Below, one piece after another: positions 1-7,690 of a DNA stretch of 15,768 nucleotides. The stretch is from CAYSWF01 sp964562905. Lineage in GTDB: Bacteria > Patescibacteriota > Andersenbacteria > UBA10190. The position numbers were made by a program, and so were the translations under genes. Numbering within the stretch: position 1 is the stretch's first letter; every line of letters starts with the position of its first letter. The stretch is taken from the NCBI GenBank assembly GCA_964562905.1, contig CAZLVG010000020.1, forward strand, positions 1-15,768, in the 5' to 3' direction. Below the pieces are notes generated by a model. It was not told the DNA's origin. It saw only the letters and a list, made by a program, of their open reading frames with translations, and searched no databases.

Positions 1-26
1 GTTACCAGTTACCAGTTACCAGTTAC
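1..26. repeat. GTTACCA heptanucleotide tandem repeat
   Basis: Three complete copies of GTTACCA plus GTTAC run from the first base. The left edge of the sequence lies inside the array, so the true copy number is unknown. A related degenerate string (AGCAGTTACTTACCAG) recurs at about 233-248, just before the stop codon of the SDR gene, so the non-coding block between is bracketed by similar words. Confidence 0.9.
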
Positions 27-45
27 TACTTCACCCCCACCTAAC

Positions 46-208
46 CTCCCCCGTCAAGGGGAGAGATTGTAAGCGAAGTCTCTCCTTGTCAAAAGGGAGG
101 GACTGTAAGCGGAGGATCATCCGTCAAGAGAGATAAGGAAACTAAAAGCGGAGGCTCTCCTCGTCAGGGGGAGGACAACCCCCTCTAACTCCCCCTGTCA
201 GAGAGGGG
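46..208. repeat. Degenerate ~35-bp hairpin repeat array
   Basis: About five degenerate units share a core of pyrimidine-rich CTCC, then GTCA, then purine-rich GGGGAG, then TGTAAGCG. The GTCA cores start at 53, 88, 123, 163 and 197, a period of 35, 35, 40 and 34. Several units fold on themselves, for example CTCCCC at 46-51 with GGGGAG at 58-63, and CCCCTCT at about 180-186 with AGAGGGG at about 202-208. There is no open reading frame with recognisable homology. The array lies just 3' of the minus-strand SDR gene, so its hairpins could end or stabilise that transcript, but there is no clean U-tract. It resembles the short dispersed palindromic repeats seen between genes in many bacteria. Its copy number elsewhere in the genome is unknown. 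Confidence 0.7.
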
Positions 209-251
209 ATTAAATGACGTTCCCGGTTAGGTAGCAGTTACTTACCAGCTC

Positions 252-1238
252 TTAGGGCCGGTGAACGTACTCCAGTTCAGACCTCCTAATATCCCGCCAA
301 TTACCCGCCACCCAGGCTATTGTTTCATCTATTCCCTGTGATAAAGAAACCTCCGGACTCCATCCAAGCTCCCGTCTCGCTTTGCTTGAATCCAGCATAT
401 AAGCGTCATCATGCCCCCTCCGCACTCCGGCTCCCCGGGTGACCCTGTCAAAATCTCGGTTCATCTTCTCACAAATACGTTTGACCAATTCCCGTACCTC
501 AACGGTTTCATCCGGCGAGATGTGATAGACTTCGCCCGCTCTGCCGCGAAACATGCCCGCGATATACGCCCGCGCCGCGTCCCTTACGTGAACATACGAG
601 CGCACGGCCGTACCACCGCCATGCAACCGCAAAGTTTTGCCCAGTTTCAAGTAAATGACCGTCCGCGGAACTATTTTAAACAACTTCTGCCCCGGTCCAT
701 AAACATTGCCGGCCCGCATGTAAACCACCGGAAAGCCATAGTTCCTATGGAAAGTGTTCAGCAATAAATCAAAAGCTGCTTTAGAAACCGCGTAAGGCGA
801 AGAAGGATTCAGCGGCGCGGCCTCATCAATTTTGCCCCGTACTGATCCATAAACTTCCGGTGTTGATATTTGAACAAATTTTGCCAGCTTAGGTAACTTT
901 CGCAAGCTGTCAGCCAGCTCCGTCAGAGCCACCACATTAGTCCGCATCCAATGTGCCGGATGGTGCCAACTGGGCGCTACCTCGCCAAGCGCGGCCAGGT
1001 TCATCACGTAGTCCGGCTGTTCCGACAGAAGGCAAGCCTTCAGTCGCTCCAAGTCCGCGTTCAAATCCGCCTTAAAGAACCTGAAATTTGAGACGTCCCG
1101 CGCCAAATAAGACAGGAAGGTTGGCGTATTTTCCTGCCTGTCCACCCCCAACACCTGGCAATCGCCGGCCGCCAGCAGCTCGTCCACCACGTACGAGCCC
1201 GTAAACGAATTACAGCCTATCACGGCTACCTTGGTCAT
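252..1238 (-). CDS. NAD-dependent sugar-nucleotide epimerase/dehydratase (RmlB-like SDR)
   Basis: This 328-residue extended short-chain dehydrogenase would act on a nucleotide sugar in the cytosol. The Rossmann glycine motif is at G8 to G14 (GCNSFTG), the catalytic Y149-x3-K153 is in SPYAVSK, and a YGPGQ substrate-site motif follows. The C-terminal part (GHDDAYMLDSSKARRELGW) closely resembles dTDP-glucose 4,6-dehydratase. However, the catalytic TDE triad of those dehydratases reads T-P-E here (STPEVYG, about 125-131), so the Asp is missing. A 4,6-dehydratase activity is therefore doubtful, and a C4 epimerase, reductase or other SDR role is possible. The start is the ATG at 1238; no Shine-Dalgarno precedes it. 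It is transcribed divergently from the amidotransferase gene, 97 bp away. The SDR family is certain; the substrate cannot be told. Confidence 0.9.
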   Translation of the reverse strand: MTKVAVIGCNSFTGSYVVDELLAAGDCQVLGVDRQENTPTFLSYLARDVSNFRFFKADLNADLERLKACLLSEQPDYVMNLAALGEVAPSWHHPAHWMRTNVVALTELADSLRKLPKLAKFVQISTPEVYGSVRGKIDEAAPLNPSSPYAVSKAAFDLLLNTFHRNYGFPVVYMRAGNVYGPGQKLFKIVPRTVIYLKLGKTLRLHGGGTAVRSYVHVRDAARAYIAGMFRGRAGEVYHISPDETVEVRELVKRICEKMNRDFDRVTRGAGVRRGHDDAYMLDSSKARRELGWSPEVSLSQGIDETIAWVAGNWRDIRRSELEYVHRP

Positions 1239-1335
1239 TCTGTAAGACTAAGTCATATTTTTTGGCGACACAACCGGCCGGCGGCGTAAAAGGGGCTAGT
1301 GACAGATGGGTGGGTAAACGGTAACTTAAATAGAT

Positions 1336-3287
1336 ATGTGCGGAATTGCCGGCAAGGTGTACTTCAACGGAAACAAGGTTGACCAGCGAGACTTGGATAA
1401 AATGTCCCGGGTCCTGGCCCACCGGGGCCCTGACGACGCCGGCGCCTATCTCTCGCCGGAAAAACACCTGGGTCTGGCCCACCGCCGCCTGGCCGTCATA
1501 GACACTACCGCCGCCGGCCGCCAGCCTATGAGTTTCGGCGGCCGCTACTGGATTGTCTTCAACGGAGAGATATACAACCACGCGGAGCTGCGGCGGCGAC
1601 TACGGCGGCGAGGCTACAAATTTTTCTCCCGCGCCGACACGGAAATAATACCGGCCTTGTACGACCTGATGGGCCCGCGCTGCCTGCAAAAACTGCGCGG
1701 CATGTTCGCCTTCGCCCTGTATGACGAGAAGACGAAAGAGCTCTTTTGCGCCAGGGATCGGCTGGGACAAAAGCCGTTTAAATACATCCACCGCGGCGGG
1801 CTCTTCGCCTTCGCCTCCGAGCTGAAAGCGCTGCTGACCCAGCCCGAGGTAACGGCCCGCCCCGACTACGCCGCTATCCACCACTATCTTACCCTGCAGT
1901 ACTGCCCGGCGCCGGCTACCGGCTTTAAGGACATAAAAAAGCTGGAGCCGGCTCACTATCTTATACTGAACACAAAAACCGGGCGTCTTACTAAACAGCG
2001 ATACTGGCAGCTTTCCTACGCGCGGAAACAGTCCTACAGCGAGGAAGAGTGGGTTGACCGCATCCGCGGCAAACTGGCTGAAGCCGTTAAGTTGCGGATG
2101 GTGGCCGACGTGCCGCTGGGCGCTTTTCTGTCGGGCGGAATAGATTCCAGCGCCGTGGTGGGGCTGATGAGCCGCCACAGCGCCAAGCCGGTTAAAACAT
2201 TTTCTATCGGTTTTAAAGAACATTCGTATAACGAACTGCCGCACGCCAAAACGGTCGCCAGGCATTTTGGGACAGATCATACCGAAATGACAGTGGAGCC
2301 TGAAGTCATCCGGCTGCTGCCGGAGCTGGTCAAGCAATACGAGGAACCGTACGCGGACAGCAGCGCCCTGCCCACTTATTACGTAAGCAAGCTAGCCCGG
2401 CGTGATGTTACCGTAGCCCTTAACGGCGACGGCGGCGACGAAAACTTCGCCGGCTACGGCCGTTACAGCGTGCAGTTGTTTGCCTCCGGCCACCAGCGCC
2501 TGCTTAACGCCTCGCACCGGGCCGTCCTGCCCCTGGTGGCGGCCGCCCGCCGGCTGGCGCCCACCACTTTCCTGGACCGCGCCTACCGCTTCACGCGCAC
2601 GGCCACTGACGATTACGCCCGCCGCTACGTTAACTACGTCTGCTATTTCACTAACGAACAAAAGCGACTGCTTTACACTCCCACTTTCCGGGCGCTTACG
2701 GAACCCTCTGACACTTATGACATCATTGCCGGCCAGTTTCCCAAAGCCGGCAACAACGACGGTCTTGACCAAACCCTGTACGCGGACATAAACACTTACC
2801 TGCCCGACGACCTGCTGGTCAAGGTGGACATCGCCACCTCGGCCGTTTCCCTGGAGGGGCGTTCGCCGCTGCTGGACCACGAATTCATGGAGCTGGCGGC
2901 CCAGATACCCTCTTCCCTCAAGCTGAAGCGGCCTCACCACAAGAAATATATCTTCAAAAAAGCCTTGGCGGATCTTCTGCCGGACCACACACTTAACCGG
3001 CCGAAGATGGGCTTCGGCGTGCCTTTGGAGCATTGGTTCCGCGCCGAGCTTAAAGGTTTTGTTTATGAGATCCTCCTGGACCGGCANNNNNNNNNNCCCG
3101 GGGCTTGTTTGAACCAGCACAAGTGCGCCGCCTGCTGGACGAACATTGCCGCACCCGCATAAACTACGCCAATCACATCTGGGCTCTGCTGACCCTAGAG
3201 TTATGGTTCCGGCGCTTTTTTGACGGCCAGGCCAGCCCGCCACACACTGAAGTTATGGCTGCCGACCGCCAAGCCGCCTCCCGCTAA
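1336..3287 (+). CDS. asnB: Asparagine synthase (glutamine-hydrolysing)-like amidotransferase, split by assembly gap
   Basis: The AsnB family moves ammonia from glutamine to an ATP-activated carboxylate. The N-terminal Ntn glutaminase domain starts MCGIAG with nucleophile Cys2 and has HRGPDDAG (29-36), VFNGEIYN (74-81) and SRADTE (98-103). The synthetase domain has the ATP pyrophosphatase loop SGGIDSS at 266-272 and NGDGGDE further on. Residue 583 is reached at 3084, then ten N (3087-3096) interrupt. After the gap the conserved C-terminus (RGLFEPAQVRRLLDEH, then LWFRRFF) continues in a different frame to the TAA at 3285-3287. The frame change is almost certainly caused by the arbitrary gap length, not by a mutation. 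Expected length is about 649 residues, usual for this family. AsnB paralogues within glycan clusters often amidate uronic acids, so the acceptor may be a sugar carboxylate, not aspartate. No Shine-Dalgarno is seen. A GT4 gene follows 4 bp after the stop. Confidence 0.93.
3087..3096. other. Assembly gap (10 N)
   Basis: Ten ambiguous bases lie inside the amidotransferase gene. The reading frame before the gap and the homologous frame after it are compatible only if the true number of missing bases is 2 modulo 3 (2, 5, 8, 11 and so on). Eight would give four ambiguous residues between LLDR and RGLF, about the spacing expected for AsnB proteins. Ten is probably a scaffolding placeholder. Confidence 0.97.
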
Positions 3288-3291
3288 AATC

Positions 3292-4554
3292 ATGCCGGAA
3301 AACCACCGTCCGCATATCGCGCATCTGCTTCCCTCGCTGGGAAACGGCGGCTGTGAGAACAGCCTGCTGGAGTTGATCCCCGCTCTGCCGCGGTACCGCC
3401 ACACGGTTATAGCTATGCAGGAGCCCAGCCCGCTGGCCCACAGATTTACGGCGCGCGATATAGAAGTTACACGCCTCCATCAGACGGGAGCGCTTCAGCT
3501 CGCGGGATACAAACGACTATATCACACCCTGCGGCGGCTAAAGCCCGACCTTTTGCTTAGCTATCTGCCGTTTGCCGATATGGTCGGGCGTTTTGCCGGC
3601 CAGGCAGCGGGCGTGCCGCGAGTTGTCTGTTCAGTAAGAGCCAATATGGCAGTCACTCCCTTGGGCTGGCCCTACCTGCCCGCCGATCGTCTGACATCTT
3701 TTCTGGTCAATAATTATCATTTCAACAGCCCCGCTGTCTCCCGTACTTACGGCTCCTTTTTCAAGTTTCCGTCCAGCAAGCGAACCGTCATACCCAGCGG
3801 CGTCACTCTCCCGCCGACATCCAGTTCCGCCGCGCGCGCCGCATTAGGGTTAGCCCCCGATGACAAAGTGATTGCCTGCGTAGCTCACTTCCGCCGGCAA
3901 AAAGGACACCGCTACCTGGTTAAAGCGGCGGATAAGCTGGCGCGCACCCACTTGGGGCTGAAGATACTGCTAGTAGGATCGGGCTACCACGAAGGCGCTG
4001 TCGCCAAGCTCATCAGCTCCAAGCGCCTGGCTGACACCGTGTTTATGCTGGGCAACCGCTATGACGTCAGAGATGTGATACTGCCCGCCGCGGACCTGTT
4101 CGTGCTGCCCACCCTGTACGAGGGTTTAAGCAAGGCTCTTCTGGAAGCGGCGGCGGCGGGACTACCCATAGTAACCACCGACATCGCTGAAAACAGAGCC
4201 GTGTTCAATCACGGTGAAACAGCCCTGCTGGTGCCTAAGCGCGACGCCCAGGCGCTAGCCCGGTCTATCAGCGCCCTGCTGGCTAACCCGGGCCTGGCCC
4301 GGCGGCTCGGCGAGGCGTCCCGCGCCCACGTACTGCAGCATTACTCCCTATCCCGGGTAGCCGATCAATGGAAAGTCTTTCTGGACCAGCTGCTGGGGGT
4401 AACCCGCTCGGTCAGCGCGGCTTACGCGCCGTCACTGTCCATCCTTCCGGCGCCGCCAGATATGACTGGCGGTACCACCAATCCAGCCGCTGACGCGGCC
4501 AGTGATGAACCACTTGCTCCATCAAATGATCAACAGCCAATCCGCTCGCGTTAA
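3292..4554 (+). CDS. GT4-family glycosyltransferase (GT-B fold)
   Basis: This 420-residue cytosolic retaining glycosyltransferase would add one sugar to a lipid-linked glycan. The N-terminal acceptor half has a Gly-rich loop (LGNGGCEN, 16-23). The C-terminal half carries a Rossmann core (IACVAHFRRQKGHRYL) and the donor-binding E-x7-E motif at E277 and E285 (YEGLSKALLEAAAAGLP). The ATG at 3292 is chosen because family similarity begins there (HIAHLLPSLGNGG) and it sits 4 bp after the amidotransferase stop, implying translational coupling in one operon. A longer in-frame extension upstream would overlap that gene. The family core ends near residue 372. The last 47 or so residues are a Pro/Ala/Ser-rich tail encoded antisense to the methyltransferase gene, suggesting that the original stop was lost. 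Confidence 0.88.
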   Translation: MPENHRPHIAHLLPSLGNGGCENSLLELIPALPRYRHTVIAMQEPSPLAHRFTARDIEVTRLHQTGALQLAGYKRLYHTLRRLKPDLLLSYLPFADMVGRFAGQAAGVPRVVCSVRANMAVTPLGWPYLPADRLTSFLVNNYHFNSPAVSRTYGSFFKFPSSKRTVIPSGVTLPPTSSSAARAALGLAPDDKVIACVAHFRRQKGHRYLVKAADKLARTHLGLKILLVGSGYHEGAVAKLISSKRLADTVFMLGNRYDVRDVILPAADLFVLPTLYEGLSKALLEAAAAGLPIVTTDIAENRAVFNHGETALLVPKRDAQALARSISALLANPGLARRLGEASRAHVLQHYSLSRVADQWKVFLDQLLGVTRSVSAAYAPSLSILPAPPDMTGGTTNPAADAASDEPLAPSNDQQPIRSR

Positions 4555-5161
4555 GCAGGCAGTATAAAGGGGCCAACCACGGCCGGCCTCCTTGGCGAGG
4601 ACTTTCTAAGACGCGCGTCAACAAGCGAGCCATGGTGGCGCCGTAAGCGCCCACCGGTTCCACGCGGACAACGGTAAAAGAAGCCAGCAGACGCCTTAAC
4701 TCCCATTCGGTAAAACGGCGGTAGTCCCGGGGCGCGCCGTGCTCGGGAAATATAAACGGGACTGAAATGAAAACCAAGCCGTCCGGCCGTAAGACGCGGT
4801 ATATTTCCCCCACGGTTTCTTCCACCCGCTCCACATGCTCTAATACCTGAGTAGATATCACCGCGTCAAAATAGCCTTCGAAAAACGGCAGCGACCAGGT
4901 AACTCCAACAGTGTCCACTCGCGGGCCGCCCTGGCTGTCAAAACCGACTAATGAATCGGCCCAGGCAAAAAGTTGTTCATAAGGCTTTACTCCGCAGCCT
5001 AAATCCAGTAGCCGGCGCCCGTTCTCCATTTTGACAATTTCCGCGAATTCACCCACCCGCCGGCGTAGTACCGACAGCCCCAGATAATCACATTGCCACA
5101 GGCGCGGCCGCAGCCGCTCTTTAATCCGCCGGGACTGTTCCGCTGCCGTTAGCGAGGCCAT
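4412..5161 (-). CDS. Class I SAM-dependent methyltransferase
   Basis: This 249-residue protein has a type-11 methyltransferase fold. Motif I is LLDLGCG at 51-57, the acidic residue D75 (VGFDSQ) would bind the SAM ribose, motif IV lies around YFDAVISTQVLEHV (97-110), and motif VI around LRPDGLVFISVP (124-135). The later HGAPRDYRRFT segment is common in methyltransferases of polysaccharide loci, so the likely substrate is a sugar hydroxyl of the glycan, perhaps as a terminal cap. The ATG at 5161 overlaps the end of the upstream GT4 gene by 13 bp, typical of coupled translation. A GTG at 5200 would add 13 residues and is less likely. It is the last gene of the minus-strand operon, and its 3' end collides with the plus-strand GT4 gene. 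Confidence 0.88.
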   Translation of the reverse strand: MASLTAAEQSRRIKERLRPRLWQCDYLGLSVLRRRVGEFAEIVKMENGRRLLDLGCGVKPYEQLFAWADSLVGFDSQGGPRVDTVGVTWSLPFFEGYFDAVISTQVLEHVERVEETVGEIYRVLRPDGLVFISVPFIFPEHGAPRDYRRFTEWELRRLLASFTVVRVEPVGAYGATMARLLTRVLESPRQGGRPWLAPLYCLLNASGLAVDHLMEQVVHHWPRQRLDWWYRQSYLAAPEGWTVTARKPR

Positions 5162-6309
5162 ATCATACTCGCCAAACCCCGCGGCGCCAGGGAGCGCCAC
5201 GGCGGCGGAGCGGTAGCAGACACCTCCGCCGTAAACCGGTCCAGTGCCGCCGGCAAGTCGTGATTGGCGCGTACATATTCAAAAACCGCCTGTGACGACC
5301 TTTGCCACAAATCGCTGTCAATAAGCAGGCGCTGCACCGACCGAACTAACTCATCCATGTTTTTCCGCGCGCATACGCCTCCGCCGTCCGCGAATAAATC
5401 GCCCGGATTTACAGCCCAACTGACAATAGGGGTGCCGGCCGCTCCTGCCTGCAGAAAGGTGTTGGGAAATCCTTCGTAGGTTGAGGTGTTTACCAACACT
5501 TGCGCTCTGGCAAAGTATCGGTCAGCCTCCGGCAGCGGCACCTTGGGCACGAAATGAACGTTGGGTATATTAGCCACCCTTTCCAATGTTTTTATATACA
5601 GTTCCGGTACGTGCTCCTGACGCGGCGCTATCATGACAAATGAAGCCGCGGGCATCCTTTGAGCCAGATCCAGCAATAAGTCCGGTCTTTTCCATGTCTC
5701 ACAGCGGCCCACCCACAGCACGGGAATGTCCCGCCGGCCGGACGGCCGGCTCGGCGGAACCTCTATGGAGCTGGGCACCACCTGCGCCTCAATCCTCAAC
5801 CTGTCTTTAATTAAGCGCCGGTGGTCCTCGCGCTGGCTTATTACCCGGGAAGCTCCCAGCAGACCATAAGCAAAACTTAAGCCGGCCAGGCGATGGCGCC
5901 GGATAAATTCTCCCGTACAGTCCATCTCGTGCGCCGTCATGTACACGAAACGGCGACGGAACAGGCGGCAGAACAGACTGATGACACCCACTTCCGCGCT
6001 GGCCGCGCGGGCCACGTAAATATCCGCGTCAACTTCCCGCACGGTACGCCACACGCCGATGATGTGGGCCGCCATGGAAGTGTCGGGGTGTCCTATCTTC
6101 ACCGTGCGCACCAGGCGCACGCCGTCGCGTACCTCCGACGGCGGCTGGCCGTAATCGCCTACGATAAAGCTTACCTGCCAGCCCGGCTTGGCTGCCAGCG
6201 CCCTGGCCAGGCGCCATAGTTGCACCTCCGCGCCGCCGAAAGCGGACTGTTGCCGCGGGTTAAACAGCTGATAAGCGTGGGGAGAGTAAAAGCAGATGTG
6301 TGTTTCCAT
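5149..6309 (-). CDS. GT4-family glycosyltransferase
   Basis: This is a 386-residue GT-B glycosyltransferase. The N-terminal acceptor loop is FGGAEVQLWRLARAL (24-38). The C-terminal donor domain starts near 196 with VLWVGRCETWKRPDLLLDLA. In the E-x7-E region E279 is present but the second Glu is Gln287 (YEGFPNTFLQAG), a conservative change at a position that normally contacts the nucleotide sugar ribose. It probably extends the glycan exported by the adjacent ABC transporter. The ATG at 6309 lies 20 bp after the Wzt stop and has an AAAGGCG string about 8 bp upstream, the clearest Shine-Dalgarno-like sequence in the window. Its stop overlaps the methyltransferase start. Family assignment is firm; the sugar and linkage are unknown. 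Confidence 0.9.
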   Translation of the reverse strand: METHICFYSPHAYQLFNPRQQSAFGGAEVQLWRLARALAAKPGWQVSFIVGDYGQPPSEVRDGVRLVRTVKIGHPDTSMAAHIIGVWRTVREVDADIYVARAASAEVGVISLFCRLFRRRFVYMTAHEMDCTGEFIRRHRLAGLSFAYGLLGASRVISQREDHRRLIKDRLRIEAQVVPSSIEVPPSRPSGRRDIPVLWVGRCETWKRPDLLLDLAQRMPAASFVMIAPRQEHVPELYIKTLERVANIPNVHFVPKVPLPEADRYFARAQVLVNTSTYEGFPNTFLQAGAAGTPIVSWAVNPGDLFADGGGVCARKNMDELVRSVQRLLIDSDLWQRSSQAVFEYVRANHDLPAALDRFTAEVSATAPPPWRSLAPRGLASMIWPR

Positions 6310-6329
6310 AAAACGCCTTTTGACTTACT

Positions 6330-7529
6330 TTAAGAGCGCAATGGCTCCGAGCGCCAATTCAGCCACGGGCGCACCACCCCGGCCCACTCTCCCTGGTAGC
6401 CGCCCCGGCCCTCTCCCGTGTCGCGTACCTTAAAGGACAGCGCCGGGTTGGCCATAGCTTGCGTGTCCGAAATTCCCCTTCCCACTATGGCCGTAACCAG
6501 GTAAGTGCCGTCATTCAAAAAATGGGCCGGTAGCCGGCATTCAGCCCGGAAGACGCCCTTCGGGTGCTGCCTACCCGCCCAGCTGTCGCCTCTACCCCCC
6601 GACGGCAGGTTGTTGGCGGAAGCCAGCACCACCAGGCCCAGCTCGTCTTTAAGGTGAACGGCCGCGTATAAGGGAGCATTGGCCCTAAAGTTTTGATATT
6701 CAAGTTGCAAAATGACGTCTCGGTTGATCAGCACCTCCTTCACCGGCTGGCGGCGGGGCGGCTGCAACACGCGCACCGCCCTAAGTCTTACCACCTCGTT
6801 GCCCGGAGCTTCTTTTAAGTCAGGCCATGACACCTCGGCCCTGTTCTTGTAGGGTTCACAGGCATAGCGCCGGATCATTTCTGCCGTCGGCCCTTCCGCC
6901 ACCTTTTTCCCTTTATCAATCCAGATAACCCGGCTGCACAGCCCAGCCAGAGCGTGCATGCTGTGGGAAACAATCAGCATGGCCGTTCCCGCCCGGGCTA
7001 TCTCCTGCAGCTTCTCCAGGCACTTGCGCTGAAAAGCAACATCCCCCACCGTCAGCACCTCGTCAATAAGAAAAATATCAGGCCGCACGTGAGCCGCCAC
7101 CGCGAAAGCCAGTCGAAGCCGCATGCCCGTGGAATACCTTTTTATGGGAACGTCCAGAAAGCGGCCGATCTCGGCAAAAGAGACGATCTCCTCGTACCGG
7201 CGCCGCACTTCCCGCCTTTTCATCCCCAGCAGCGCTCCCCCCAGATAGATATTCTCTTCCCCCGTCAGTTCCGGATGGAAGCCCGTGCCCGCCTCCAGCA
7301 GGCTGCCCGCCCGGCCGCGCATTACCGCCCGGCCCCGCGTAGGCTCGGTAATCCTGGCCAGTATGTTCAGCAGGGTGCTTTTGCCCGATCCGTTTTTGCC
7401 GATAATACCCACAATTTCACCCGGTTTCACCTGAAAAGAAACATCCCGCAGCGCCCACAACAAACGCCGCCGCGGGCCCAAGGCGTAACTCTTGGACAAC
7501 TTTTCTGCGTCAATGGCCGGCAGAGACAT
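6330..7529 (-). CDS. wzt: Polysaccharide ABC exporter ATPase with Wzt C-terminal domain
   Basis: This 399-residue nucleotide-binding subunit would drive export of a finished lipid-linked glycan across the inner membrane. Walker A is GIIGKNGSGKST (41-52), followed by the LLEAGTGFHPELTGEENI segment typical of Wzt/TagH proteins (78-94). The signature is YSTGMRLRLAFA (132-143), Walker B DIFLIDE (151-157), and the switch His H189. Residues from about 240 to 395 form the extra beta-sandwich domain of the O9a-type Wzt, which binds the terminal modification of the polymer and couples chain ending to export. This suggests that a capped polymer, possibly methylated by the operon's methyltransferase, is recognised. 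The ATG at 7529 fits the family N-terminus; a GTG at 7559 would add ten residues. No Shine-Dalgarno is visible. An unusually long 161-bp gap separates it from wzm. Confidence 0.93.
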   Translation of the reverse strand: MSLPAIDAEKLSKSYALGPRRRLLWALRDVSFQVKPGEIVGIIGKNGSGKSTLLNILARITEPTRGRAVMRGRAGSLLEAGTGFHPELTGEENIYLGGALLGMKRREVRRRYEEIVSFAEIGRFLDVPIKRYSTGMRLRLAFAVAAHVRPDIFLIDEVLTVGDVAFQRKCLEKLQEIARAGTAMLIVSHSMHALAGLCSRVIWIDKGKKVAEGPTAEMIRRYACEPYKNRAEVSWPDLKEAPGNEVVRLRAVRVLQPPRRQPVKEVLINRDVILQLEYQNFRANAPLYAAVHLKDELGLVVLASANNLPSGGRGDSWAGRQHPKGVFRAECRLPAHFLNDGTYLVTAIVGRGISDTQAMANPALSFKVRDTGEGRGGYQGEWAGVVRPWLNWRSEPLRS

Positions 7530-7690
7530 GTTTATATAGCGAGTTATGTTAATCAACACCTCACCGCGGGTCCTTATCGCGGGCCATGCACCCCCACGCG
7601 ACGAGCAGGTGTGTCCGGCGCGCGGGGGACCCCCGGCCCGGCCAGTAAGCGGCTGGCCGTCAGCGCACTTAGATTAATTGACATAGAACC
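7530..7690 (-). other. wzm-wzt intergenic leader with GC-rich hairpins
   Basis: These 161 bp sit between two genes that are usually within a few bases of each other. On the transcribed minus strand they contain a 6-bp stem with a 7-nt loop (GGCCAG with CTGGCC, 7640-7658), then a near-palindromic C/G run around 7623-7635, then an AT-rich stretch (GCTATATAAAC) directly before the wzt ATG. No coding potential is recognised. The region could be an attenuator, a processing site or an internal promoter; sequence alone does not decide. Confidence 0.4.

Noticed and set aside
46..208. CRISPR array, because of the ~35-bp periodicity
   Set aside because: Units are degenerate throughout, with no exact repeat and no unique spacers of constant length, and no cas genes are present.
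1239..1335. Divergent promoters between the SDR and amidotransferase genes (GTGACA at 1299, TAACTT at 1322)
   Set aside because: The -10 matches only three of six consensus bases, so it is not strong enough to annotate.
3220..3291. N-terminal extension of the GT4 protein
   Set aside because: It overlaps the true end of the amidotransferase gene; family similarity begins at the ATG at 3292.
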